The translations under genes were made by a program, and so were the position numbers. The notes beneath the pieces are model-generated. The model did not search any database. It had not been told where the DNA came from and worked only from the letters and a program-made list of their open reading frames with translations. DNA of 64,000 nucleotides, from contig NW_026943548.1 of NCBI RefSeq assembly GCF_024139115.2, positions 62,001 to 126,000 on the forward strand, in the 5' to 3' direction. Source of the stretch: Armigeres subalbatus. Lineage: Eukaryota; Arthropoda; Insecta; Diptera; Culicidae. This document shows, piece after piece, positions 22,292-32,385 of this stretch (the first letter of the stretch is position 1; each line of letters begins with the position of its first letter).

Positions 22292-22761
22292 TGTCGGGAA
22301 GTCGATTCCAGGCACCATCCTGGTCACGGCACCAATATTTCGTCCAGGGTGGGACGACCCTACGTAGTGTTGTTTTTTGTGATTCTCCGGGCGACGAATA
22401 AAGAAATTATTGCTTCAGCTTGACTTGATTGTATTGCCTCCGAGAGGCATCGTGCCTACTCGGAGGTTACTATTGCGAACACTGTACAAACATTGAGTCT
22501 AGAGTCGCCTTTTATAGGCGACTCTTAGTACGGATACAAAACAAATTATAATTTGGGGACGTGCGCAAAAACATTCAAATTTAAATCTAATTAGACTATC
22601 TGCGCGCCAAATGATCACATTGCGATCAGTATTGGCGCGCAGAATGAAACAATACACAGAACAGAAAACAAATAAAGCAATGTACGTTGCTCTGTTTGGC
22701 GCGTTCCTCTTCACACTCAGCAGCACTGCACAGCGACGATGACGACGGCGCGAACAAAATG
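22287..22761 (+). mobile_element. Solo LTR (465 bp) with 5-bp TSD
   Basis: The LTR is 22292-22756, starting TGTCGGGAAGTCG and ending GGCGCGAACA, with the exact duplication aaatg at 22287-22291 and 22757-22761. AATAAA is present at about 22397. No internal retrotransposon sequence remains, so LTR-LTR recombination is the likely origin. The strand is set by the TG..CA reading and AATAAA. Gypsy or BEL type cannot be told from the LTR alone. Three hairpins are visible (22438-22467, 22500-22525, 22591-22632). Confidence 0.88.
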
Positions 22762-23400
22762 TTTATTTTTCATAATTTTGAACGGAATTTTGTCAAACAA
22801 AAGCTGTTTTAGTAATTAATTCGATGAGTTTTCCACAATTGTTTTTAATGCTATTATATCCATAATGGACTATTTTAACACTACCGCAAAATTAGGACAT
22901 ACCACAACGATAGGACGTTTTAAGTTTTTCTGAACGAGAAAAAAGTATTTTTTGTGTGAGGATGAAGTAACTTCGAAAATTAGTCAAAAAAATGTGTTTT
23001 TTTATATTTAAAAAAATCTGCAGACTGTAAAAACGAATGATACCAAATCATGGAGATAATAGGCAAAGATCCACAGAAAAAAAAATAAAAAAATAAAACG
23101 AATGGGTGATCCAAAAAAATGGAAAAAGGACTCAATATTTGATTTTTTTTACCTAAAAATGCTCATTTTTAAAAAAAATGATCTGGCGTGACATTTAAAC
23201 GATTTTTTAGAAAGTCGGTTTGTTCTACAAAAATTATCCAGACAGGCATATCTTTCATTTCAGGGTTGAGCACCATGACTTTTCGAAAATCGATTTTTTT
23301 TTTGGGACACCCGAATGGAGAGTGCTTAACTCGTCTTAGACGGTTGAAAACATTCCACAAAAAAGAGCTTAAAATATTTTTCTGACGAATGTAATGTTTT

Positions 23401-24146
23401 TCACAAATGCAAATCTGTTCGCAAATCATTTATAATCTGTTTCTATTTGTCCAACTGTGTGTTTCATTTCGAGTGATGAGCTCCCCATATTATTTTTTTG
23501 TTGTGTCAATTCTGCCATAATTCCGTAAATGATAATAAATATCGAAGTACACTGGGGTCGCCTTATACGCGGATGAATTTCATCATTTTCTCATTCTGCC
23601 TCAATTTCTACAACTTTTTTAATACCATCTGAGTTTTTGAGGATTTTTTCGTGAAGTTTGCTAAATGCTCAACACAAATCCAAACTCCATAAGCAACCAA
23701 AAGCAAACCGTGTAATAAGCGACCCCAGAATAATCACGGCTTTGGGCACAATTTGTCTTGACTATGTCAAAGTATCTTATGGCCAATTTGGCCACCTTAT
23801 GGCCAACACACTTATCAATGCCTTGATAGAACATAATTTGTCAAACCCGTTGTTTTGCTTAGAAAATTGTACTCCGATAAAGCAGACCATTAACGTGAAA
23901 AATAACGCGATCGTTAACGTTGAATCAACGGAGAGCGTTACCGTTACCGGATAATCGTTGACTAACGTAAACAACCCTGATTCAAACCTTCTAAAATAAC
24001 GCGAATCATCAAAATTTTAAGCTTTTTTGTTCAATTTCAAATTTTGTACAAAGTTTACCACACAAAGATCTGATATTACATGCCGTTAAAAGCCTTTTCA
24101 ATAGCTTTCTTTTGTACTTAATAAAATGAAGGAGGGGCAAAGGAAG
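23401..24146. other. Unassigned sequence
   Basis: No supported gene. The plus frame 23658-23954 (98 codons, MLNAQHKSKLHKQ...) has no recognised motif. Confidence 0.35.
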
Positions 24147-24245
24147 GGCCCTCTTCAGCCTAGCGGTAAGATGCGCGGCTATAAAGCAAGACCATGCTGA
24201 GGGTGGCTGGGTTCGATTCCCGGTGCCGGTCGAGATAATTTTTGG
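24147..24245 (+). mobile_element. 5' head of a Feilai-like tRNA-derived SINE
   Basis: gggccctcttcagcctagcg through the B-box gggttcgattcccgg matches the head of the full SINE at 24450. Homology stops after gtgccggtc. It is not a functional tRNA, as the two arms do not form an acceptor stem. Confidence 0.8.
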
Positions 24246-24439
24246 CTTGAATGAAGTCTACCAAATCAACTCGTCTAGAGCTATGTCCCCAGCGAAGGTA
24301 TGTACCCAATCATGTACGCCGAGCTCATGGACATATTTAGTCGAGTCGAGTACGAGACACTGAAGATGAATTTAGTCAAAATCAAATTGCTAAAACCATT
24401 CTTGTCTGACTTGAGCCACTCGGGTTATTACCGCGACGA
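24246..24439. other. Unassigned spacer with a short foldback motif
   Basis: It contains gtcgagtcgagtacgagac (about 24340), a motif of the foldback repeats at 26893-27205 and 44808-44975. Otherwise nothing is recognised. Confidence 0.4.
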
Positions 24440-24763
24440 GGGACATCATCATGGGGCCCTCCTTAGCCGTGCGGTAAGACGCGCGGCTACAAAGCAAGAC
24501 CATGCTGAGGGTGGCTAGGTTCGATTCCCGGTGCCGGTCTAGGCAATTTTCGGATTGGACATTGTCTCGACTTCCTTGGGCATAAAAGTATCATCGTGTT
24601 AGCCTCATAATATAGGACAAGCGCAAAAATGGTAACTTGGCTTAGAAACCTCGCAGTTAATAACTGTGGAAGTGCTTAATGAACACTAAGCCGCGAGGCG
24701 GCTCTGTCCCAGAATGGGGATGTAATGCCAATAAGAAGAAGAAGAAGAAGAAGGGGACATCAT
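24440..24763 (+). mobile_element. Full-length Feilai-like SINE with (GAA)n tail and TSD
   Basis: The element is 24450-24753. The tRNA-like head has ccgtgcggtaagacgcgcgg (A-box region) and ggttcgattcccgg (B-box). The body runs to ggatgtaatgccaataagaa and a (GAA)n tail. The duplication gggacatcat is at 24440-24449 and 24754-24763. The naming as Feilai-like rests on the tRNA head and GAA tail known from Aedes. Confidence 0.88.
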
Positions 24764-24932
24764 GAAGACCTTGGTTGATTCGGCAGACCATTTAATTCAA
24801 ACTCCAGGACAATTTAAAGATCTTAAAACAACTCATATGCCTACATTTGAGACGCGAGCGAACGACAGACAAACATCAGAAGATAAAGAATGCGATCAGG
24901 AAATTAAAAAAATGGTAAATGCATGGCACAAT
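24762..24932 (+). pseudogene. 5' part of a coding-like frame, split by a hAT MITE
   Basis: The frame opens at ATG 24762, right after the SINE, and reads MKTLVDSADHLIQTPGQFKD early on. It enters the TSD ggcacaat as VNAWHN. Ignoring the MITE and one TSD copy, it continues in phase at 25334 with IRKDVGNSKTNKQKK and ends at a TAA at 25451-25453, about 96 codons in all. The late segment contains FKSGLEDLFDI, which reminds me of an F-x3-L-x-x-LFDI pattern in uncharacterised arthropod proteins; that is a loose recollection, not a match. The early LVD..DH....TPG.F stretch recurs at 32.2 and 36.4-36.9 kb. The function is unknown, and a SINE also cuts the upstream side. Confidence 0.5.
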
Positions 24933-25333
24933 CAGTGTTGGTAAAAACTCAAAATCTCAAAACTCATGGATGATTCAAATCAAGCATGAGTTGAAACGCA
25001 CCCAACTCAGCACCTAAAAACTCATGGATGAGGTGAATCATCCATTTGAATCATCGTAGGTTTTCTTTTGTTCTCCTTCGTTGAAAACGGTGAATTGACG
25101 TTTGTTGCATAAAATATTAAACACTCTTCCATGTATAAGCAATAAAAGGCTCCAAATTGATTTCAAATGCGTTTTTAAACCAAAATGATTTTTTGGCAAA
25201 TGAGTGAAATGATGCGTTTTTGCATGAATAATTCAAGCGTGATGCATTGCTTTAAAATCGCAGACGATTTCGTTCGTACGGGAGCGCTCGTTGATTGAGA
25301 TTTATGAGTGATTTTACCAACACTGGGCACAAT
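24925..25333. mobile_element. 393-bp hAT-like MITE inside the coding-like frame
   Basis: The element is 24933-25325, with termini CAGTGTTGGTAAAA and TTTTACCAACACTG. The exact duplication ggcacaat lies at 24925-24932 and 25326-25333. Internal repeats of actcatggatga are present. There is no ORF. Confidence 0.9.
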
Positions 25334-25453
25334 ATCCGAAAAGATGTTGGCAACAGTAAAACGAATAAGCAGAAGAAAATAGAAAGTTTTAAGTCCGGAC
25401 TTGAAGATTTGTTTGACATCAATATCGGAGAAAAACGCGATATCATTTCATAA
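25334..25453 (+). pseudogene. 3' part of the split coding-like frame
   Basis: This is the in-phase continuation described at 24762-24932. It contains FKSGLEDLFDINIGEKRDII and a TAA at 25451-25453. The next sequence is the edge of dispersed-repeat copy C, so the original C-terminus may have been displaced. Confidence 0.5.
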
Positions 25454-25464
25454 CTGGCTTCTCA

Positions 25465-26550
25465 TATACTCCGACCAAATCCTGTAATTCAGGTAAGCAA
25501 CTCCATCGGAAAGGAAAGCAATGTTACCTAGAAAATAATTCCATTTATTTGCTTTTGAGTTGTTTTTAATTTTAATTTAAATATTGGTACAATATTGATG
25601 AAATAATAACATGTAAAGAAAAAGTACCGAATTTGTACACATTTTGACTATTTACTAAAAATGTAATATCTCAGTCCCAGAACAACATTTCTTGGATCTT
25701 TTTGCCTTTCTCGTACAACAAAGTTGTATCGAAAGGCTATCATTTCACTCCAAAATCGAACTTTTTATAGAAGTCTCGGAGACCCATGATGTTGTATACC
25801 AATCGACTCAGCTCGTCGAACTAAACAAATGTCTGTCTGTCCGTGTGTATGTGTGTGTGTGTGTGCACACGAAAACCGAAAAACATTAGCCACTTTTTCA
25901 TATAGTAATTCTTAACCGATTTTCTCGCAACAAGTTGCATTCGACAGGGGACAAAGCCTTGTTGATCACTATTTAATTTAATAACGATCGACCATTGCGT
26001 TTAAAAGTTATTAAGAAAATGGAATCGGGTTATTTAAGCGCCATATAAGGTTGGTGTCTTGGCTAAATGCGAGAAAGGCAGTATCACCACTCGGTGAATT
26101 AAGTTGGGTTTTTGATGAAAATATTCCTTATAAACAGTACTTTGTAGTGCGTAAGTTGTTCTGAATGAGAAAAAAATATGTCTTGGGTTAAGGGTTAAGT
26201 AACTTCGGAAATTAGTCAGAAAAATGTGTTTTTTCGATATTCAAAAAAATCTGCAGGCTGTAAAAACGCATAATACCAAAAACTAATTCATGGAGAATAT
26301 AGGCAAAGGTCCACAGAAAAATAAAAAATTAAAAACGAATGGGTGACCCCCAAAAAAATTGTGAAATGACCCAATATTTGATCTTTTACCTAAAAAATTC
26401 TCATTTTTCAAAAATCGAACTGAACTACTTTTTAGAAAGTCAGTTTGTTCTACAAAAATTATCCAGACAGGTATATCTTTCATTTCAGGGTTGAGCACCA
26501 TGACTTTTCAAACATCGATTTTTTTGGGACACCCTATTCCTCATACTTTT
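25465..26550 (+). repeat. ~0.9-kb dispersed repeat, copy C, with nested insertion
   Basis: It runs from tatactccgaccaaatcctg to ggttgagcaccatgactttt and a terminal ttttgggacaccct. It is collinear with copy B and inverted to copy A. The element at 25700-26116 interrupts it between ttggatctt and gatgaaaatattcc, positions that are adjacent in copies A and B. Confidence 0.8.
25700..26116 (+). mobile_element. 'TTTGCCTTTCTCGTAC' dispersed element, copy 2
   Basis: It starts tttgcctttctcgtacaac, includes ccaatcgactcagctcgtcg and a (GT)n tract, and ends gaattaagttgggttttt. Its insertion into copy C is unambiguous by comparison with copies A and B. Confidence 0.85.
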
Positions 26551-26559
26551 TCCTATTTT

Positions 26560-27378
26560 TGCCTTTCTCGTATACAAAGTATACGTAAAGGCTCTAGGAT
26601 CACTCCAAAACCGAACTTGGGATAGAAGGCTCGGAGACCCATAGTGTGGTATACCAATCGACTCAGCTCGACGAATTGAGGTGATGTCTGTATGTGTGTG
26701 TGTACAAAAATGTGAGACACACTTTTTGGTACTTAGCATTATTCTCGCAACAAGTTGCAGTCGACGCGGATTGTGGTCTAGTTGTTTCCTATTAAAAATT
26801 GACCCGATCGGTCATTGCGTTCCAAAGTTATTGAAAAAACATTGTTTTTCTGCCAAGGGTCCCCCCTTTGGAATTTTTTTTTCAAAAACGAAAAAAAAAT
26901 TATTTTAAGCTTTTTAGTGGAATGTCTTCACTTGTCGTAAGACGAGTTTGTACAATTCCATTGAATTCCACCAGTTAATTGTATCTTGACAAATACGTAT
27001 TTCGACCTCAACAGTAAGGCCGTCTTCAGTGTCTCGTGCTTGACTCGACTTTCGAGTCAAGTACGAGACACTGTCGAGTCGAGTCAAGTACGAGGCACTG
27101 GAGACGGCCTTACTGTTGAGGTCGAAATACGTATCTGTCAAGATATAATTAAGTGGTGGAATTCAATGGGATTGTACAAACTCGTTTTATGACAAGTGAA
27201 AAAAAAAATTTTTTTTTTCAAGTATTGCAGCAATGCATTTAAATGACCGCAAATACATATGAATTGATGGAAAAAGAAAAATCTACCCCCATAAAGTGCT
27301 ATTTCGACCTCTCTTATGTGTTTTTCTTATTATTTTAATGCGCGAGAAAGGCATTACCAACGCTAGGTGGATTGATCT
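26560..27378 (+). mobile_element. 'TTTGCCTTTCTCGTAT' element, copy 3, interrupted by a foldback repeat
   Basis: The left part is 26560-26892; the right part is about 27206-27378, ending gaaaggcattaccaacgcta then ggtggattgatctgggtttttt. The sequence has diverged from copies 1 and 2 (cgtatacaaagtatacg in place of cgtacaacaaagttgtac) but the layout is the same. Confidence 0.75.
26893..27205. repeat. Palindromic foldback element
   Basis: The left arm (ttaagctttttagtggaatg...gacctcaacagtaaggccgtc) is repeated as its reverse complement to 27205 (gacggccttactgttgaggtc...). The core holds gactcgactttcgagtc and gtacgagacactgtcgag. Related pieces are at 15700-15840, about 24335 and 44808-44975. Confidence 0.85.
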
Positions 27379-27780
27379 GGGTTTTTTACTATAGAAATAC
27401 AAATAGAAATACAATACAATTTTATGTTCTACAGTTTATTTTATTCATACATGGAAAATATTTAATTTTATTCATTCATAATTTAATTTTGATATATTTC
27501 CACTAGCATAATTTTAATATAACTTAAATTTAGTTTTAATGGCATTTTAATTAATTTTTCAATTATCTCTAATTAAATTTTAATTTATTTTAAACTGATT
27601 TTTTATTGAGAAACAATAAAACTTCAATAAATTTCACTGAAGTTTCAATAAATCCTAATTAAATTTTAGTTTGTTTTTAATTTAATTTTAATTATTTTTT
27701 TTATTAAATAATTTAATTTCAATTCAAACCTAATTTGATTTTTATTGAACTTTAATTTAACTTTAGTTTAGTTACCACTG
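27379..27780. repeat. AT-rich low-complexity tract (TTTTAATTT-like)
   Basis: Irregular repeats of ttttaattt and aattttaat fill about 27440-27775. No feature beyond base composition. Confidence 0.75.
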
Positions 27781-28530
27781 CGAGTAGCACATAGATAATA
27801 TAATATTCTTTGGTCTTAGCAAATGTTATTTGCGATTTGCGATTTGAAATGGATTTCATATTTTCCTGAATTGATGTCAGGTTGACTTTCTACGAATGTA
27901 AAAAATCACGCAATTGTTGCCACTGAGGCCGCTACATATTTCTGGAGATATCTGCCTTGTCACAAGGGCTGACAGTATTCATTCTCGTCGTATGAAGAAA
28001 GCGAGAAAAAATAGTCTTCGTCATAACACTGCACGACGCAACACCTATTCGTTTTCTTCGCGTCGCATGCGTACCACGACGATAGTCGCGCGACCAAAAG
28101 TTATGACGATTTTCTTCGTCACTTCTTCGCACAATTGATTACACGTCATTATAGACTGGTTAAAAACATAATGGCGTCTCAAATAAACAAATAGTAGGAA
28201 CTTTGATAAAATAAAAGTATCGATAACAATCATAACGCATTCATACGATACTTTAAATTCATTATTACAAATGATTAGTAAAAATCTTCGCATGGCAGCT
28301 GCCGCTTGAAGAGTAACGGTATGAAGTCTTCGTTCTTCAATGTCATCATGACGATTTGGTTACACGACGAAAGCTAACGTCGTGCGCGTCTTTGACGATG
28401 TGTAGAGTAGCAATGATCCTATACCACATTGTTTAATAAATCTGAACACTCAATCAAGTTTAGTCATCTTGATCGATGAGACAGTTCAACCCAAAGTATC
28501 TACCAGACTAGAATATTTCCGTTTGGGAAA
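27781..28530. other. Unassigned sequence
   Basis: No supported gene. The ORFs at 27914-28138 (plus) and 28045-28293 (minus) overlap each other and lack motifs. Confidence 0.35.
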
Positions 28531-28534
28531 CATT

Positions 28535-29430
28535 CTAGATTCTCTGGGCATAGCGTTCCCTTTGTACTTGGCTCACAAGATACATACTCATGCAATGGCG
28601 GGCATAGAAAAGCTTTCAATTAATAACTGAGGAAATGCTAATAGAATACTAAGAATACCGGCCAAGTTCCAGTTGGAATGTAGAGTAAGGTGGCTCAAAA
28701 AACACTTTTTCAAATTTTTTGATGGGCCGCCCTCTTATTCGGCTCTATTTGATGCCCTGATGCTCTGGACAAAATTTTAGCCAAATCGGTCAACGTTTGG
28801 GGAGTGCTAAACTCGTTGGAAGTTTATATGGAAAAATGTATGCAGAAACATCCAAAAACAGTGATTTGCAGTTGGACGGCACAATTTAAGATCTAGAACC
28901 ATGATACTCATTCAGTTCTTGTAAAATAAAATACAGAATGTTATGCTGAAAACCGCGAGAAGATTAGAGTTTATTAGGCAAAGATATTAGCATTTTACTG
29001 GAGTGTTGTAGGGGTGAATTTATTTCTTTTCAAAGGTAAAAGAAACGAAATTTGCTCAAACCCCACTGCAGAGAAATGCTAATAACTTAGCCGGGCAAAC
29101 TCGAATCTTCTCGCGGTTTTCTGCATAACATTCTGTATTAAATTCTCCAAGATCTGAATAAGTATCATAGTTCTTCATCGTAAGTTGTGTAGTCCAGCTG
29201 CAATTTACTGTTTTTGGATGTTTCTGCATACATTTTTCCATATAAACTTCCAACGAGTTTAGCACTGCCCAAACATTGACCGATTTGGCTGAAATTTTGT
29301 CCAGAGCATCAGGGCATCAAATAGAACCAAATAAGAGGGCGGCCCATCAAAAAAATTGAAAAAAGTTTTTCCCATACTAATTTGAGCCACCCTAATGTAG
29401 AGCCATAGCAAAAGAAGAAGAAGATGTCCA
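28535..29430 (+). mobile_element. GAA-tailed SINE split by a foldback hAT-like element
   Basis: The SINE body (about 28535-28685) contains gcaatggcgggcatag and caattaataactgaggaaat, then resumes at 29395 with agccatagcaaaagaagaag. The minus-strand relative at 56428-56563 shows the uninterrupted order. The 5' tRNA-like head is poorly preserved. Confidence 0.75.
28678..29402. mobile_element. 709-bp hAT-like foldback element with 8-bp TSD
   Basis: The element is 28686-29394, with termini TAAGGTGGCTCA and TTGAGCCACCCTA. The 8-bp duplication atgtagag is at 28678-28685 and 29395-29402. The two halves are long imperfect inverted repeats; for example gccgccctcttattcgg and catcagggcatcaaatag recur as complements. 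The shorter relative at 45616-45977 keeps only one arm plus the terminus. Confidence 0.88.
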
Positions 29431-29486
29431 AGGTCCTCCAAAATGATCTTGAGTTAAGATCAAGAAATCTATTAGATGCATGACTA

Positions 29487-31761
29487 AAGAGGTGTTTCAT
29501 TCATTTCATTTATTTAGTTAACATCTAAACAGATAACACTGAATCAACAATTTGACGCCACAATACACGGTTCGAGGCCGCATCTCTCCATCCTCGGATA
29601 CGCCCCACGCTCGCCAAGTCGTTCTGCACCTGGTCTGCCCATCTCGCTCGCTGCGCTCCACGCCGTCTCGTACCTGCCGGATCGGAAGCGAACACTATCT
29701 TTGCAGGGTTGCTGTCCGGCATTCTTGCAACATGTCCTGCCCATCGTACCCTTCCGGCTTTAGCTACCTTCTGGATACTGGGTTCGCCGTAGAGTTGGGC
29801 GAGCTCATGGTTCATTCTTCGCCGCCACACACCGTCTTCTTGCACACCGCCAAAGATGGTCCTAAGCACCCGTCTCTCGAATACTCCGAGTGCTTGCAAG
29901 TCCTCCTCGAGCATTGTCCATGTTTCATGTCCGTAGAGGACAACCGGTCTTATAAGCGTCTTGTACATGACACATTTGGTGCGGTGGCGAATCTTTTTCG
30001 ACCGCAGTTTCTTCTGGAGCCCGTAGTAGGCCCGACTTCCACAGATGATGCGCCTTCGTATTTCACGACTAACGTTGTTGTCAGCCGTTAGCAAGGATCC
30101 GAGGTAGACGAATTCCTCGATCTATCCCCGTCTATCGTAACACTGCTTCCCAGGCGGGCCCTGTCGCGCTCGGTTCCGCCCACAAGCATGTACTTTGTCT
30201 TTGACGCATTCACCACCAGTCCAACTTTTGTTGCTTCACGTTTCAGGCGGGTGTACAGTTCTGCCACCTTTGCAAATGTTCGGCCGACAATGTCCATGTC
30301 ATCCGCGAAGCAAATAAATTGACTGGATCTGTTGAAAATCGTACCCCGGCTGTTACACCCGGCTCTCCGCATGACACCTTCTAGCGCAATGTTGAACAAC
30401 AGGCACGAAAGTCCATCACCTTGTCTTAATCCTCGGCGCGATTCGAACGAACTGGAGTGTTCGTCCGAAATCTTCACACAGTTTTGCACACCATCCACCG
30501 TTGCTTTAATCAGTCTGGTAAGCTTCCCAGGGAAGCTGTTCTCGTCCATAATTTTCCATAGCTCTACGCGGTCTATACTGTCGTATGCCGCCTTGAAATC
30601 AACGAACAGATGGTGCGTTGGGACCTGGTATTCGCGGCATTTTTGAAGGATTTGCCGTACAGTAAAGATCTGGTCCGTTGTCGAGCGGCCGTCAACGAAG
30701 CCGGCTTGATAACTTCCCACGAACTCGTTCACTAATGGTGACAGACGACGGAAGATGATCTGGGATATCACTTTGTAGGCGGCATTAAGGATGGTGATCG
30801 CTCGAAAGTTCTCACACTCCAGTTTGTCGCCTTTCTTGAAGATGGGGCATATAACCCCTTCCTTCCACTCCTCCGGTAGCTGTTCGGTTTCCCAGATTCT
30901 GACTATCAGTTTGTGCAGGCAAGTGGCCAGCTTTTCCGGTCCCATCTTGATGAGCTCAGCTCCGATACCATCCTTACCAGCTGCTTTATTGGTCTTTAGC
31001 TGTTGAATGGCATCCTTAACTTCCCTCAAGGTGGGGGCTGGTTGGCTTCCATTGTCCACTGAACTGACGTAGTCATCTCCTCCGGTTCTCCGCTTCGCAC
31101 TCCGCTTCTTCCAGGCGGCATTTCTTCTCCTGAAAAAGGCGGGTCTGCTGTCTACGCTTCCGTCTATAACGTTCCACGTTCTGCCGGGTACCTTGCTGCA
31201 GCGCGACCGCCCGCGCTGCGTCCTTCTCCTCCAGAATCTGTCTGCACTCTTCGTCAAACCAATCGTTCCGTCGACTTCGACCCATATACCCGACGTTGTT
31301 CTCCGCTGCGTCGTTAATGGCTGCTTTGACTGTATTCCAGCAGTCCTCAAGAGGGGCCCCATCGAGCTCACCTTCTTCCGGCAACGCTGCCTCGAGATGC
31401 TGCGCGTATGCAGTGGCGACATCAGGTTGCTTCAGTCGGTCTAGGTCGTACCGCGGCGGTCGTCGGTACCGAACATTGTTGATGACGGATAGTTTTGGGC
31501 GCAGTTTAACCATCACCAGATAGTGGTCAGAGTCGATGTTAGCGCCACGATATGTCCTGACGTCGATAATGTCGGAGAAGTGCCGTCCATCAATCAGAAC
31601 GTGGTCGATTTGTGATTCTGTCTGCAGTGGTGATCTCCAGGTGTACCGATACGGGAGGCTGGTGTTGGTAGTAGGTGCTGCGAATGGCCATATTCTTGGA
31701 GGCGGCGAAATCAATTAGTCGTAGGCCGTTTTCGTTCGTCAGCCGGTGATAAGAGGTGTTT
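29487..31761 (-). mobile_element. 5'-truncated RTE-like retrotransposon with 11-bp TSD
   Basis: The element is 29498-31750, in minus orientation. The exact duplication aagaggtgttt is at 29487-29497 and 31751-31761. The 3' end is a tail that reads catttatttagttaac... on plus. Truncation falls inside the endonuclease, as is common for target-primed reverse transcription. It is a different subfamily from the element at 37187: the protein differs clearly while keeping the same domain order. Confidence 0.9.
29525..31750 (-). pseudogene. EN (partial), RT and C-terminal polyprotein of the RTE-like element
   Basis: Reading minus. 31714-31083 has the endonuclease end (SQIDHVLIDG and DSDHYLVMVKLRPK) and a Lys/Arg-rich linker. 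31090-30140 has the reverse transcriptase: KAAGKDGIGAELIKMG, YQAGFVDGRSTTDQ, FVDFKAAYDS, GLRQGDGLSCLLFN and CFADDMDIVG, with the catalytic FADD near 30298-30309. 30094-29525 has the C-terminal part with YGHETWTMLEEDL, RWAGHVARM and GTRRRGAQRARW. Two defects are visible: a frameshift near 30090, and a junction near 31083 where the linker passes directly to SSVDNGSQPAPTLREVK, lacking the segment normally ending in FYEK-type sequence. RT motifs are intact, but the protein as a whole is not. Confidence 0.9.
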
Positions 31762-32154
31762 GTGTCGAGCAATTTAGCTGCGGACTTTTTTGTTGAAGCG
31801 GACTTGGATGATTACATAAAACAATACGACTTCCAGAATATTTTAGCCAACCGTAAAAGCCTAGCACAAGTGATGATTGAAGTCATATAAGCTAAATGGT
31901 TTCACTAGGGTATCATATCTAACATCATTCATACGTTGGATCATTGGATAGGTCAAAGTCGTTTTGAAAATTCGGTAGTGAAATGATCTGAGATTCACGA
32001 TGTTTTGAAGAGATGTAATAAAGTCGGTATTGAGATGTGGAACAGAAATTCTTGGAAAATTGTTCGAAAAGACTATCAAAGTAACCGTGAAAATATTTTT
32101 GTATGGCATCATTTGTTCCAACGATTCGATATCGAGTCTTAGAACATCAACTCA
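31762..32154. other. Unassigned sequence
   Basis: No feature recognised in this target DNA of the RTE insertion. Confidence 0.35.
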
Positions 32155-32385
32155 TGGAGGGTCCACTGTAGCTTGTAAAAGAATTAAGTGATATCCTACC
32201 AGCTCGATGGAACTGCTGGAAGGTTTGTTATGTTATGCACGGATATATCATTTAGGACTTGGTTGAACGGGTAGATCACATGTTCAGAACTCCAGGACAT
32301 TTTAGAGAACAGAAAAGACTTGTAGTAGCCAGCTATGAGAAAACTCACTCACTCACACGAACCACATCGATTTAAAATCCCTATC
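32155..32385 (+). pseudogene. Isolated copy of the coding-like ~160-bp unit
   Basis: From 32256 the plus strand reads DLVERVDHMFRTPGHFREQK and stays open to a TAA near 32375. The upstream part, VMHGYII then a stop, matches the tandem units at 36.4-36.9 kb at DNA level (ggacttggttgaacggg, gatcacatgtt, ccaggacatttt). The frame also resembles LVDSADHLIQTPGQF at 24.77 kb. The function is unknown; a decayed gene family is the inference. Confidence 0.5.

Larger units (their letters stand above)
21589..22922. mobile_element. TAGGGTAAAACG MITE, copy 3, interrupted
   Basis: The left portion is 21589 to about 21935; the right portion resumes at 22762 and ends cgtttta at 22922, having lost the terminal CCC. 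An extra inverted duplication sits near 21700-21830 (gggcactgcacgga / tccgtgcagtgccc). The gap is filled by the element at 21936-22291 and the solo LTR. Confidence 0.8.
21528..23400 (+). repeat. ~0.9-kb dispersed repeat, copy B, split by nested insertions
   Basis: Copy B is 21528-21588 plus 22923-23400, in the same orientation as copy C. The break falls at ctctttgtagta, where copy A reads ctctttgtagtatgtaag on the complementary strand. The interrupting sequence is the TAGGGTAAAACG MITE with further insertions inside. Confidence 0.8.

Noticed and set aside
24150..24545. Genuine tRNA genes at the A/B-box sequences (also at 11646, 35405, 54424 and 63790)
   Set aside because: No cloverleaf with paired acceptor arms, bodies continue as SINEs, and two have retroposition TSDs.
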